Source: Nannochloropsis oceanica
Lineage: Eukaryota; Sar; Eustigmatophyceae; Eustigmatales; Monodopsidaceae
Direction: 5' to 3'
DNA length: 64,000 nt
NCBI GenBank assembly: GCA_004519485.1
Contig: CP038122.1
Coordinates: forward strand, 372,001 to 436,000
Made by a program: the position numbers and the translations under genes. How positions within the stretch are numbered: the stretch's first letter is position 1; every line of letters starts with the position of its first letter. Below the pieces are notes generated by a model. It was given only the letters and a program-made list of their open reading frames with translations, was not told the origin of the DNA and did no database searches. This document shows, one piece after another, positions 11,727-24,490 of this stretch.

Positions 11727-12457
11727 CTAACATCCCCTCCCTAAGTTCTCACACAAATCTTGCCGTCGTTGCGCCGCGTCCTTTTTTAGCAGCTTTTGCT
11801 TCTCCCTCTCCCTTTTCAAACTCTCTCTATAATCTTTCTTCTCTCCGCCTCCTCCACCTTTCGCGGCATTCTCTTGGATTACCGTCTCCGCCTGTCTCTT
11901 CAACTTGCTCTTGACGCGCTCCGCTTCGATCTCGGCGGCGGTGGGAGGGGCCAAATCCTCTATCTCCCCCGTTGGCGCAGCATTGGCAGACCAGGACGAG
12001 GACGAGGAAGGGAGTAAGGAAGGGGTTATGAAAAAGGCGGTAGCGGCGGCAGCGAGGCCAAAGCTGGCCTTGTTTAGAAGGTCCGTACGGGAGGCAAGGG
12101 AGGAGCGGCGGGTCGACAGGGGGGAGGAGGAGGCCTTCATGAAGAGAGCCGTGGAGTGCCTGGAAAAAGTTGGAAAGGTAAGAGAAGAAGAGAAAGGGGT
12201 TAGAGGGATAATGATGGTGCGGGCCGTAGATGTGGTGCTGCGACATTCATTCACAAGGCAAGTGCGTACGGATGAATGTTGGTTGATCTTCAAAGGGGGA
12301 GAGGGGGGATGAAGGGATCAGAATACTCACACCGTCGACAAAAAGCCAATGCATACCTCTGAACAGGAAGTGTGGGCAGCAAAAATGCATGCACATTGCG
12401 GGCTAAGCAGCTCAAGAAGGCCACGGCCAAGGTGAGACGAACAGCAGCCTGGTGCAT
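11727..12457 (-). CDS. Predicted thylakoid-lumen protein, heterokont plastid leader
   Basis: Two minus-strand exons, 12457-12357 and 12159-11727, joined in phase 2, give 177 aa. Residues 1-24 form a signal peptide (LAVAFLSCLARNVHA) followed by FLLPTLPVQR, the Ala|Phe plastid junction. After a Ser/Arg-rich transit region comes a second hydrophobic stretch (FGLAAAATAFFITPSLL) ending near SANAAP, which looks like a lumen-targeting signal. The mature part is about 90 aa, charged and coiled-coil-like (EAERVKSKLKRQAETVIQEN), with a Gly run and the tail DLCENLGRGC. I do not recognise a named family. The triple targeting layout argues for a small soluble or extrinsic protein of the thylakoid lumen, which is inference. 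It shares a divergent promoter with PEX13. Confidence 0.82.
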
Positions 12458-12850
12458 GGTGATGATGGTGGGCTGAAGCAAGGAGCGGCAAACAAAAACG
12501 AGGGGCTGTAGCTGTGAGTTGTGAAAGAGGTGGAAACAATAGGGAAACATAAGGTGGTATGAGTGTTCGTGTGCCGGGCTTCGTGAACCATCCCACTCGG
12601 CACGGACAACACTGTAGGTGTAGGTCGACTGAGTGACAGCCAAACGGGATTGGACTTGGTTACAGGACGGCGACTCGATTTTCTACATAAAAAGTGGACC
12701 CAAATCGAAGCCTCAAAGCTCGCCATGCCTTTTGAGTCACATCCCTCCTTCGGCCGTCACCCTGTACTCATGCCGCACCGTCCACACCACCACAGACACA
12801 TTCCCCCCTGTGCTAAGACCAGAGGGGAAGACGAGCAGATACCCAGGGAG
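12458..12850. promoter_or_regulatory. Divergent promoter region, lumen protein / PEX13
   Basis: About 390 bp lies between opposite start codons. The plus-strand frame is open back to 12650, so part of this may be PEX13 5' UTR or N terminus. No clear core element was identified. Confidence 0.35.
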
Positions 12851-13308
12851 ATGGCCCCTCTTCCTTCCACCCTCCACCAGCCCACCCATTCCTCCTCCGC
12901 CGCCTCGGTAGCTGTGCCTACCCACAGCCCCCGCGGAGGGCAACCTCTTCACGCTCCTCACGGTCCCAGTGGCAGCAGTGCCACCACACCGAACCCTTAC
13001 ACACGTGCATCACCGCTCAAGCCCTGGGAGCAATCGGCAAGGCGGGTCATGAGTGCATCGACGACTGACTCGATTCCTGTCGGTGTTAGTGCTGCTGGTA
13101 GTGCGGGCGGAGGGATGAGGGCAATGACAAGTAGTAGCAGTGGCACTGGAATGCAGCAAAGACCATCCATGCGGAGTGGCGTTAGTTCTGGTGCTGGACC
13201 TGGTGTAGGGGGTGGAGGCATGCTGCAGCAGCAGCAGCAGCAAGAAAACGGACGACACGAGGGTGGACATGACCTTCACTCCTCCTCCTCCTCCTCCTCC
13301 TCACAACG

Positions 13309-13339
<31 letters not shown>

Positions 13340-14351
13340 GATTACTCGACCACTACCAATGGAGGAGGGGGATACGGTAGTTCCTCCCTTTCCTCCCCTT
13401 CCTCCCGCTACGCCATGGAAGGCAGCACCGGTCTGACAAGCGGCAGCTATGGCTATCCCTCCTCTTCACAAGGCTACGGTCGGTACGGTGCGTCCTCTTC
13501 ATTGTACGGCGGGGCAGCAGGGTATGGAGGAGGAGGGTCGATGTACGGGTCATCAATGTATGGAGGAGGGATGGGGGGAATGGGCTATGGGAGGAGTCTC
13601 TATGGTAGTGGGTATGGGGGGAGCATGTACGGGCGGGGAGGCATGTATGGGTCGTCCATTTACGGGGGAGGGATGATGGGAGGGTATGGAGGCATGGGTT
13701 ACGGAGGAATGATGGGGGGGGAGGGGGGGGGGGATTGGGTGGTTGCAGAACGTGTTCCAATTGGTGAGCGGCTTGGGGCAGATGACGGAGCTGCTGGGGA
13801 TGAATACCGAAGCGTTAGGGCACCTCTTTGGGACGTTGATGGGCTTCGCGGAAACCGCCACGGGGGTGCTGGCTATGCTGACGGGTCGACCGTCGGCGTT
13901 GTTGATGAGTCAGGAGAGGGGGGAGGGGGAGGAAGGGACGGAGGAGGAGGTGGCCTTGAGGGAGAAGCAAGCGAGGACGATCAAAGTGGTGAGATGGGTG
14001 CTGGGGCTCGTCGTGTCATACATAATGTGGCGGGTGGCGAGGAAAGTGGGGAGGTGGGTGAAGGGGGGAGGGAGGGAGGGAGCGAGGAGAAGAGCAGCGT
14101 TGGCTGCTGCGGCGGCAGCGGCGGCAGCGGGAGGTGGAGGAGGAGGAGGGATGGGGGGATGGGAGCAGCGGCATGGTCAGTACATACCGTTCCAGCACCA
14201 ACACCAGCACCAGCAGCAACTGCAGTATCGAGGAGGGGGGGGAGCGGCGGGAGGGGCCAGTGCTTTGTCGGATGCCGCGTTGGAGCAGGCATTTCAATCA
14301 GGAGGGAGGGGGGGAGGAGGGGGTGGAGGGGGAGGTCAGGGTTTGTTTTAA
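12851..14351 (+). CDS. PEX13: Peroxin 13, peroxisomal docking protein (one frame break)
   Basis: A membrane subunit of the peroxisomal import docking complex. The start at 12851 (MAPLPS) is chosen because it shortly precedes the conserved PLKPWEQ motif; an upstream ATG at 12650 is possible. A Ser/Gln-rich part is followed by a Gly/Tyr/Met repeat domain (MYGSSMYGGG-like units, about 13500-13715), typical of PEX13. Next comes the conserved helical region GWLQNVFQLVSGLG to TGVLAMLTGR and a hydrophobic segment near VVRWVLGLVVSYIMW. No SH3 domain is present, as in plant PEX13. The Gly/Tyr part and the helical part lie in different frames and switch inside a G-rich run at about 13713-13733; removing one G joins them. 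I read this as an assembly or sequencing error, since both halves are conserved. A tiny intron is less likely. Confidence 0.85.
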
Positions 14352-14900
14352 GAAATGAGGTTGAAGATAGTGTGGAAAATCTGATTTTCCTCTGGTTTTG
14401 CTTATCTGTATGTGTATAAAAATGAAAAAGGAGGGGAGTAGAGAGATAGAAAGGGGACGGAGACGGAAATGAGGAGATGAAGTACATTTTAGAGTCCTTT
14501 GGTCCTCTTGTTCTGCTTCTCGGTTTTGATTTCTTGTCTTCGTGTGTATGAGTACGTATGTGGGTGAAAGGGATAGCGGGAACGAGAGTGGATAAAAATG
14601 CTTGAGCAGGCAGGGGGCTGAGTGGCATGGAAGAGAGGAAAGGAAGGATCAGTTTCATCACTGTAAGACGAATCCACGGTACAGATACCCAAAAATAAGT
14701 CACAATAAAGACGAAGAAAGAAGAAATAATGGAATACAGAAAGACAGGAGAAGAAGGGGGGGCGGGGGTCGCACCACACGCATGGCTATTGGTTGTGTTG
14801 GTTGAAACGTATCTCCCTTTCCTTCTTAGCCCTTCCTCTCCATTCATTACCTTGGACCGCAATATTTCTATTTATCGTGAAGTCATTTGAGTTTTCTAAT
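14352..14900. other. Convergent intergenic region
   Basis: This is the 3' flank of PEX13 and of the pantothenate kinase gene, with an AATAAA-like motif near 14703. I see no gene. Confidence 0.5.
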
Positions 14901-15250
14901 TTACTTGTTATCTTCCCCCCAACTCTCATGGTTTAAGCCCTCTGGGCCTCCCTCCCAACCACGCTCACAGACCCCTTCCTCCCTCCATCCCTCCCCCCCC
15001 ACCGCCGACACCACCTTGGCTGGTAGTGATGTAATTTTCCTAAGGGCGGGAGGAAGGAGACCGTGCGTTACTGCCACGGAATGGAGTCCGTGAAATCCCA
15101 CGTCACCTTGTAGGATGAAATTCAATTTATTACGGCTATTCACGTCATTTTTACAATTCCTTTTGTTGCCTGTCGTATCATGCAAATCGGGTGCTTTCTT
15201 TCTCTTCTTCTTCATCTTTCCCATCTCCTCAACTTCCACCTTCTTCCCGC

Positions 15251-15309
<59 letters not shown>

Positions 15310-16460
15310 CCATCATTCTCCGCTTCCTCCTCCCTCTCCCTGACAGTCACCGCCTCAAACAACAAGGGAGCGTCCCCTCCAGTAAAAATAATCGGCGGTC
15401 GAAACCCCTCTATCTCTTCCTCCTTTTTCCTGAAGTCTTTCTTTTCGTCCCCTTTTTCAACGTATTCAGAAGGATCGCCATACTCCACATTCTTTCCTCC
15501 ACTCGTCCCTCCCTCCCTCTCTCCGCTCCTCCTCCTCCTTCTCCTCTTCCTCTCCCTCTGACGGGCAAACTCCCGGGTGAAAGCCAGGGAATAATCTCTT
15601 ATCACAGCTATAGCACCATTCACCACACCACTTTGAATGGCTCGTGCAGTAGAATGCACGAAACGAGGCGGAGGGAAGGAGGAGGGACCGTTTAAGGAAG
15701 CGGAGGAGGAAGGGATGGAAGGAAGGCCCAAGGAAGGGAGCAACGCCGTCCGGCTTTGCAGCGTTTGGAGTGCAAGACGGAGGCCAGGCATGATCATCCC
15801 TCCTCTACATTCACCCTCTTCTGTGCCAGCAGTAAAGGTCAGTGCTGTGCCTGCGTCGACAACGAGGCAGGGCCACCCATAGAGACCCGCTGCCCCTATC
15901 AAAGCTAAAGCTCGATCCACCCCTAGGGTAGGATAGCTATGTTGCAAGGAGGGTATGACCGAGTAACTGGTGATAAGATGAATTGTAGAGTAGTGCTGCT
16001 GCCAGAGGGAGGTTTGGGATGGGACGACGGAGGCAAGCAGGAAGGGAATGGAGGGGGACAGTGAGAGGAGGGCGGGTGGGGGGCCGAGGGGGAGGAAGGA
16101 GGAGGGAATGCCGTCGCTGTATGTGGCATTCTCTTTGTCCTCGCCCCTTGCAGAGTTGCTGACGACGCTGCTACTGCTGTTGCTGGTGGTCGTGGTGCCT
16201 TTCTCCTTATCGCTCTTGTCGTTGTTGGTGGTCGAGGAAGAGAGAGAAGGGAGGAAGTCGGCCGAGGTGGCGTGCCGTGTATTCCAATGGATGTACGTGC
16301 CCTTCTCACCGATCAAGTGCGAATCAAGGTAGGCCCAATGTAAGCGAGTATTACCGATGATTAGATAAAGGGCGGAAGAGGCGATGGTAGATGTCTCAAG
16401 TGGGGAAAGTGGTAGCGTGGAGGAAGCAGCCGGAAGGCTAGTTGGGTCGGCGCCGTCCAT
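14901..16460 (-). CDS. coaX: Type III pantothenate kinase (CoaX-like)
   Basis: First step of coenzyme A synthesis: ATP-dependent phosphorylation of pantothenate. The minus-strand frame is 519 aa from the ATG at 16460. Blocks in order: LIIGNTRLHWAYLD (N-terminal phosphate-binding strand), LASVVPSQTSLW, YPTLGVDRALALIGAAG (contains the GxDR pantothenate-binding motif), CLVVDAGTALTFTA, GGMIMPGLRLALQTLQ, FTGGDA and a C-terminal HGLHSVAVTHG helix. The usual bacterial length is about 250 aa; the excess is low-complexity inserts, including an Asp tract from a (GAT)n run at 15247-15309. Type III kinases are bacterial, and eukaryotes normally use PanK type II. The wording resembles cyanobacterial members as I remember them, suggesting plastid-derived gene transfer. 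An upstream exon may add a targeting peptide (see 16706-16837). Confidence 0.9.
15247..15309. repeat. (ATC)n microsatellite coding for poly-Asp
   Basis: About 21 uninterrupted ATC/GAT units lie within the pantothenate kinase exon and encode an Asp run on the minus strand. The run falls between conserved kinase blocks, so it is probably a tolerated surface loop. Confidence 0.95.
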
Positions 16461-16705
16461 CGTTTGTCGCGTTTGTGGCGGCCCCTTCCTCCGCTGGCCA
16501 ACCCCCGTCTATATGTCGATAGTTTGCGTTCATGATGTGTTAGGTTCTGTGGCAGTGGTTTTCATTTGCATAAAATGCGCAGCCAGGAGTGCGTTGCGAC
16601 AACCTCCCCCCTACAGCTTGCTACCACGTCTCCCTCTCTCATATATTTCCCAATTCCGCACCTCCTCCTCCCCTCGTTATACACGATACAGGATGCTGCT
16701 GTCAC

Positions 16706-16837
16706 CTTTTTCAGAAAGGCCAGTGGAGGCGGTGGGGATGATGGCGGCAGGCGTGGTGGTAACCAGCAGCCGATCAGACGCAAACGCCTGGATGACCTTG
16801 AATTCGTGGCGGCAAAGGAGAGGGATCGATTGAACAT
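16706..16837 (-). other. Candidate 5' exon of the pantothenate kinase gene
   Basis: ATG at 16837-16835 opens 44 codons beginning MFNRSLSFAATNSRSSRR, rich in Arg and Ser with no acidic residue, like a mitochondrial presequence. It ends AAG|GTGACA at 16706. A good acceptor (GGTTGGCCAG) ends at 16494, and from 16493 the frame runs in phase 0 straight into the kinase ATG at 16460. This would give 574 aa. Phase agreement and composition support the model, but no transcript is available. A plus-strand frame over the same bases (ending 16862) is the alternative and has no recognisable content. Confidence 0.45.
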
Positions 16838-17613
16838 GGTGATCTACCGATGTGAGAGCTGATGTGGTGATAGCAATGGCATCAGCTTTTTTTTGTCAAA
16901 CGTTGTAGCCGTGTTCAGCTAGCATCGATGGCAGCAACAGAATCGGGTCTAGTTCGTTCTTTTTGCCGATCCTACATCCCTCTAGAACTATCGCATGCAA
17001 CCTGCGTCCTCTAGGACTTGCATAAGAGGGGGAGCCTTCAAACAAGAAATTGTTGCATATTCATCCCTTATTTTTGGTCCGAGTTTTTCTAGCGACTTTG
17101 ACAGATTTGTTGATCAGGCAAAGTCCCCGGACGGCCCACACAGGGCCAGGAGGAGAAGGGGGAGGAGGATAAAAGAGGAGGTCAGCGGGAATGTGGATCT
17201 AGGACACAATCCCACGGTGGGACTTGAATTGGGGAATGCACCGGACCTGGAAGAAGCATGCCCCTGTCTCACGGCACATAACACAGAACTCTTCCTAATT
17301 ATGTCGCATGGCTCCCTCCACGACACAGTGCATTCCTACTCCCAACCTTGCCCCGTACCAAGCTCTTCGGAACCGTTGAACATTTGTACACCGAAGAAAA
17401 ACATGATTTAAGGTCAAACAAAAAAAATCCTCCGCCCAACAAATCAAAGAACAGCGTTTGTCTGAGCTTCATAAAATCTTGACGGTCATGACTTTTATTT
17501 TGTAGTTAATTTGAATGCATCCTACTCAAACTCACCTCTTGTCGCACGACAAACAACATGCACGTTTAATGCACCTCGTGGTGCATTAGCACAGCGGTGT
17601 TCTCCTCCTTGCT
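16838..17613. other. Intergenic, no convincing gene
   Basis: A 138-codon plus frame (16995-17411) exists but shows no domain, splice support or biased composition. Near 17562-17588 is an inverted-repeat-like stretch around GCACCTCGTGGTGC. Nothing else is supported. Confidence 0.45.
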
Positions 17614-19324
17614 TTATCTCCGCCTATGCTGGTCGTCCAAATAGTCAAAAAACACTTTTTCTAAGGCACGTAGATCCTGTGGTGGGTAGATTGGAGGAGG
17701 AGAAGGGAGAAGAAGAGCAGTCAGCATATGCATACACCCTTCCTCTCTCCCTCTGCAGCCCCGGTGTGCGAGTCGGCCAATGGGGAGAATGCAAAAAACT
17801 CACACGAAACCCCCCTGCCATCCTCCCCCGCTTTTTTGTTTTCTCCCCTCCCTTCTATTCCTCCGCTCCCTGCATGTAAGGAAAGCAAGCAACGTACAAC
17901 GCACCTCCACAAAAAGCTTCATGCTCTTCGCGAACACTGCGGTCCCACATGCATCCCTCTGCAACGCTACCCGGAACTCCTCCTCCGTCCATTTCGCCCA
18001 TCCTTCCTTCCCTTCCTTCCCTCCCAATAGACGTCGTGATCGAGGCGTTAGATCTTCCCACGTCGGTACCTCGGGGAGAAAGGAAGAAGATACCTCCTTC
18101 CCTCCCTCCTTCCCTATCTCCTCCTCCACAGGCTCTAAGCATTCCAGCGCGATCATTACCTTGGGACTCACGGTCAGGATATCACACCCTATCAGGGCCT
18201 TGATCTGCTCGGGTCCCCTCAGACTTGCTGCCATCACTTTGGTCTTCCCCCACCCCCTCATCTGAAACAACATCTGCATGTCCCTGGCCAAACCCACCCC
18301 TCGCTCCATCCCTCCCTCCTCCCCTACCTCCCTTCCTGCCTCCTCCCCTTCCCAATCACTCACCCTTCCCACGTACGGAGCCACGTAGCTCACCCCGGCC
18401 TCTGCCGCTGCCCTCGCCTGGACAATCGACGTCACCGCCGTCACCAAACACCGTACCCCTCCCTCCCTCCCTCCCTCCCCCCCTCCCTCCTCCAACCTCC
18501 TGGCCGCCTGAATTCCTTCCCAGGATCCGGGTATTTTTATTACTACATTCTCAAGAGGAATATTATGTTTTTCCACGCACAAGTACACTAAATGAAGAGC
18601 CTTTTTAACTGCCAAATCTTCGTTGAACGAAAAACGGGGGTCGAGTTGAATGTAGACCTTACGCATGAAGGAGGTAGGAGAGGAGGAAGAGCGGGAGGGG
18701 GAGGAAGAGGAGGGAGCCCGGGGGAGGCGTTTGAAGATCTCCCGGGCAAACTTTGGGGGGACAGCTTCGATCATGTCAGGGATGCCTTCCTTCTGGAGGG
18801 GAAGGTACATCTGTGGGAGAGGAGGGAGGAAGGGAGGAAGGGAGGAAGGGAGGAAGGAAGGGAATGGAATCGTTCGGATTGTGGCTTTCACCTTCATCCC
18901 TCTCTTGCCTAGTAGCATGCAAGCGCAGATACGCACACACAAACTGCAGGATAGAATAATCCAGATGAACGCGTCGCGCACGTACATTACAGGCTTCTTC
19001 GAGCAGATGAAAGAACTCCTCTTTCTGAGCCGCCTGCCAAACAATGGAGGGGTTCGTCGTCACTTCCCATACATCCGGCAGGTATTCAAGTTGCAGATAA
19101 TCGGCCGTGTCGGCGATGACAAGGGAGTGCCGACGGACTTGCGCTAGGAGGTTGGAAGGGGGACGAGATGCGGAGGAAGCCTGCATGCACAGGGATGAGG
19201 GGCGAGAGAAGTGGTAGGCATAGCTAGGGAGGGAAGCAGCAGGGTGCCAAGAGCAGGAAGAGTGGAGAGTGGAGAAGAGAAGAAGGAGGGAAAACCAAGA
19301 TTTGAGGCGTGGACTTGTTGCCAT
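17614..19324 (-). CDS. TAL: Transaldolase, probably plastid-targeted
   Basis: Transfers dihydroxyacetone units in the pentose phosphate pathway. Minus-strand exons: 19324 to about 18941, 18810-17905, and 17676-17614; about 450 aa. Residues 1-25 (MATSPRLKSWFSLLLLFSTL...) look like a signal peptide and are followed by WHPAASLPS, an aromatic +1 residue allowed in heterokont plastid leaders. Catalytic-domain blocks: VIADTADYLQL, TTNPSIVWQAAQ, VVIKIPGSWEGIQAARRLEEGG (contains the Schiff-base Lys), TSIVQARAAAEAGVSYVAPYVGRVSDW, KVMAASLRGPEQIKALIGCD and LTVSPK. The short last exon ends EKVFFDYLDDQHRRR and fits the family's C-terminal helix. A Gly/Arg/Glu insert in exon 2 comes from (GGGA)n. The donor of exon 1 is uncertain: GTGTGT at 18940 keeps phase. 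Head-to-head with adenosine kinase. Confidence 0.88.
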
Positions 19325-19980
19325 GCGGCTGTTGCTGCCGTTGCTGCTGTTACCGCTGCTGGGTACTGATGGCGAGGTGGCTGTGCGTGTGTTTTGAGAG
19401 TGACCGGTGGGGAGGTTGGAACATGGACAGGGAATGAGATATCTTTGCTGATTGCTGCCTCCTCTGTTAGGGTCACACAAAGCCCCTAGAGCAGATCCGT
19501 CAAAACGGCCATCACACTTTGAGATGCTCGCTGACGAAATCCATAACGGCGAGCGAGGGGCTGAACGGACACGGCGCAAGCCTCTGCGTTGGTGGGACGT
19601 TATTCATGCCACCAATAGACGTAAAACACTCCGATCTTCTCCAAACAATCCCTAGTTATTGTATTGTCTGATCTGGGTATTCTCGAAGTCTGCGGCACGA
19701 AGGTTCTACCTTTTTTTGGTGTCTTGCTTGCATCATCTCTCGTCGTCGTCCCCACCGTCCATCTCACAGAGCCTTCGCGCACCCTAGCGTCCTGTCTACA
19801 CCTTTATGGAGCACATTAAGGCATACACCAGACGACCAGCACCGTGTACTTATGTTTCATGCGTCAATCTCCCATTCTGATCGGCCTTGTCTGTAAATCC
19901 ATCCAACTCACTTTGCTCCTTCGCTCCCCAACCCCTCCCTACCCGAAGGAATCTCCATCCCCACCACCGCCACTTCTACA
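19325..19980. promoter_or_regulatory. Divergent promoter region, transaldolase / adenosine kinase
   Basis: 656 bp lies between opposite start codons. Minus-strand frames run through 19325-19580 without domain content. The stretch before 19981 is pyrimidine-rich. No defined element was found. Confidence 0.35.
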
Positions 19981-21942
<1,962 letters not shown>

Positions 21943-22437
21943 AGAGAGGAGGGGGGGAGTGAAGGAGGGAGGGGGGGAGGGATCGGATTGCGATGGGGGT
22001 GGTGGGGGTGGTGGTGAACGGATGGGTCTGGAGCAGGTGGAGAGAGAGGGAGAGGAGACGGACAAAGATCGAGGGAGAGAAGGCGAGAGGAGGAGGTAGA
22101 AATGTAGCGGTGGTGCTGTTGCTTTGGCCATGTGGAAGAGTTAAGGCGCAGGGTAGGAAGCGATTTTTATGGAGTATAAAAGGAGCAGGAGAGGCTTGTG
22201 CGTTTCTCTTCTTCGTTTCGACGACAGATCGAGAAACATCAAAGAAGAATTAGTTGTCATTCATTCATTATGCATCTACAATCAGTCCACTATACACTCT
22301 CCATAACCTCAGGCTACTCTTGCCTCCTTATCTTTCTCTTTCTCTTTTTCTTCGTCCTCCTCCTTCTCTCTCCTCAGGCTTTACAGTCCAAGAAGAAGGG
22401 AAAGAGAAAAAGATGAAAACCGAACTCTCCCTCCTCC
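21943..22437. other. Convergent intergenic region
   Basis: This is the 3' flank of adenosine kinase and of the RING gene, with a purine-rich tract at 21943-22100. I see no gene. Confidence 0.5.
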
Positions 22438-24490
22438 TCACCAAAACCGACCCGCCATCTGCTGGTCCCTCAACGAGTAGAACAAACACAATTCCTCGCT
22501 CACATCCATACTCCAGAAGTGCTCCACCACATCCCCTAGGGTCAAATCATCATCAAGCACTATCCGATAACCTTCCCTCCTTCCCCCCCTCCTCCCTCCC
22601 TTCCCTCCTGCATTCTTTTTTATCTCCTCTCTTTCGGGGCGGTTCCCTGTGCCAATTTTCTGTTTTTTGTGTTGACGCCCTTTGCCTCCTCCTCCTTCCC
22701 CTTCTCCTTCCCCCCCTCCTTCTTCTCCTTCTCCTTCTTTCTCTACCCCTCCCTTCTCTTCCTCGCTCCCAACCTTGTCACCCTCTCCCACAAGAGGAGG
22801 AGGCGAAGAGGGAGGAATGGAGGAAGGGGGGGAAAGGGCAAGAGAGGGAGGAAGGCACAAGGCAGTCGACAGCATTCTGACCCACACGGAGAGTTCAAGA
22901 TGAGAAGGGGAGTCGAGGTGGAGGTGTGCAGCGAGTCCTTTTTTGATTGACTTCATAGTGGCATCCCCGGGACCTCGCCACAGACGGGGGGCAGACGACT
23001 TGGGGCCGTGGAGAGGTGGGAGAACGAAGGAAGGAGGGATGGAGGGCGCGGTGGAAGAAGGGGGGGGATCGTAGGGCAGGAGGACGTAGCAGATTTGAAA
23101 AAGGGACTTGGGGAAGGGAGGGAGGGAGGGAGGGAGGGAGGGAGGGAGGATTAAGATGCGGCGTGTATATGTGGGTGGGTGCCTCGACAGGGGGATAGAT
23201 TGGAGAATATCATGTTCCCCTCTCTCTCCCTCCCACCCTCCCCACCTCCCTTACTCCTTACCTCCGGTTTCCTCGCGATGCTCGCCATTTTCTGCTGTTG
23301 TTGTTCTACTTCTACTCCTTTTTCTCCGTCTTGCGCCGCCGCAGCCGAATCAGCAGTCATTATTCTCCCCAACGAAATGGCACTGTCACCAACAGAAGCA
23401 GCAGCAGCAGCAGCAGCAGCCGCAGCAGTAGTAGTAGCCGGGGGAGGCTGAGAAGGAGCGTAGGGAAGACGAGGAGGGGTGGTGCCGCTGTTGCTGGGCG
23501 AGAAAGGAACAGAAGAGAAAATGGGGGGAAGGGGCGTCGTGGAGAGGGAGGAGGAGGAGAAGGGGAGAGGGGAGCCCCGGATATGCTTAAATTGCCCGCG
23601 GAGGAGGGCTTGTTCGTACTGAGGAGGGAGGGAGGGTGAGAAGGAGGGAGGGAGGGAGATGCGTGAGTCGGTAGAGTGAAGAGAGGAGTGAGAAAAGTGT
23701 ATTGATTATTTGTAGCGCTATTTAGTTGCCTGACCTCTCATTTTCACTTCTTCTTTCAATTTCTCGTCTCCTCCCTCCTTATCTTTCCTTTTTCCTCCCT
23801 CCCTCCCTTTCTCCCCATCCCCCTCTTTCTCTCTCCTTCCGACCTTCCGTTCCCGTGCTTGCATGTCCTTGTTCTCGGCTTCTTCGTCCGCGGCCACATG
23901 GGGGTAGAGCAAGGCGACCAGCTCTTGAAAAATGGGGTCGTCGCTGTGGCGGTTTAATGGAGTGAGGGGGTGGGAGTGGTGAATGGGAGGGAGGGAGGGA
24001 GGGAGGGAGGGGAGGGTTCCTTTCCCTCCCTCCATCCCTTCTTTCTCTTCTCTCTACTTACTACAAGTCCCGCTTGGACCCGATGTTGGTACGGCAGAGT
24101 GGGCACTCTGCTCCTGTTCTTTTCATGGTTTTTGTTTCGTTCGACAGCCGCAACGCCTTCTCCCCACAGTCCTTGCAAAAGCGGTGGAGGCACTCACGGA
24201 GGGCCTGACGGAGGGAGGAAGAGAGGGAGGGAAGAAGGGAAGGAGGGAAAAGTCAAAACGGATAAATGACCCGGCATGTGAATATTTCTCTCAGAGCCAC
24301 TTCGTCCCCTCGTTTATTTCTTTCCTTTCCTCCTGTTTTTCGAGCGTACCTTGGCCTCCTTGACGATATCGAAGCAGATCCGGCAACGCATGTCCTCCCG
24401 AATGGACGGCGGGACGATCAATAGAGTATCTCCCGGAAGGACAGGGATACCGCTGCGTGCAATATCGTAGGGACGGAGATTGTCTCCCAT
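22438..24490 (-). CDS. RING1: RING1/RNF2-like polycomb E3 ligase (RING + RAWUL)
   Basis: Five minus-strand exons: 24490-24350, 24204-24062, 23943-23748, 23618-23262, 23106-22438, all phase-consistent, give 501 aa. The RING finger spans exons 1-2: CRICFDIVKEA, then ALRECLHRFCKDCGEKAL and AECPLCRTNIGSKRDL; its C-x2-C ... C-x-H-x2-C-x2-C ... C-x2-C spacing fits C3HC4. YDDPIFQELVALLYP follows, as RNF2 has DPNFDALISKIYP. A Lys/Glu-rich and then a low-complexity middle lead to the RAWUL ubiquitin-like domain: SLFQICYVLLPYD, GDATMKSIKKGLAAHL, and, after a Glu/Gly insert, LGDVVEHFWSMDVSEELCLFY. In animals and plants this pair of domains marks the PRC1 catalytic subunit that ubiquitylates histone H2A; that role here is inference. 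Exon 3's GTGAAA donor is weak. Confidence 0.85.

Noticed and set aside
16566-16862. Plus-strand 98-codon frame opposite the candidate pantothenate kinase 5' exon
   Set aside because: No domain or splice partner. The minus-strand reading gives a presequence and an in-phase junction instead.
17205-17285. tRNA-like segment (GGGACTTGAATTGGGG on plus)
   Set aside because: The reverse strand has a T-loop-like TTCAAGTC, but the stem arms do not pair and no acceptor stem forms.
22438-23106. Suspected frame break in the C run of RING1-like exon 5
   Set aside because: Recounting the run gives eight Cs, and the exon (669 bases) is in one frame from acceptor to stop.
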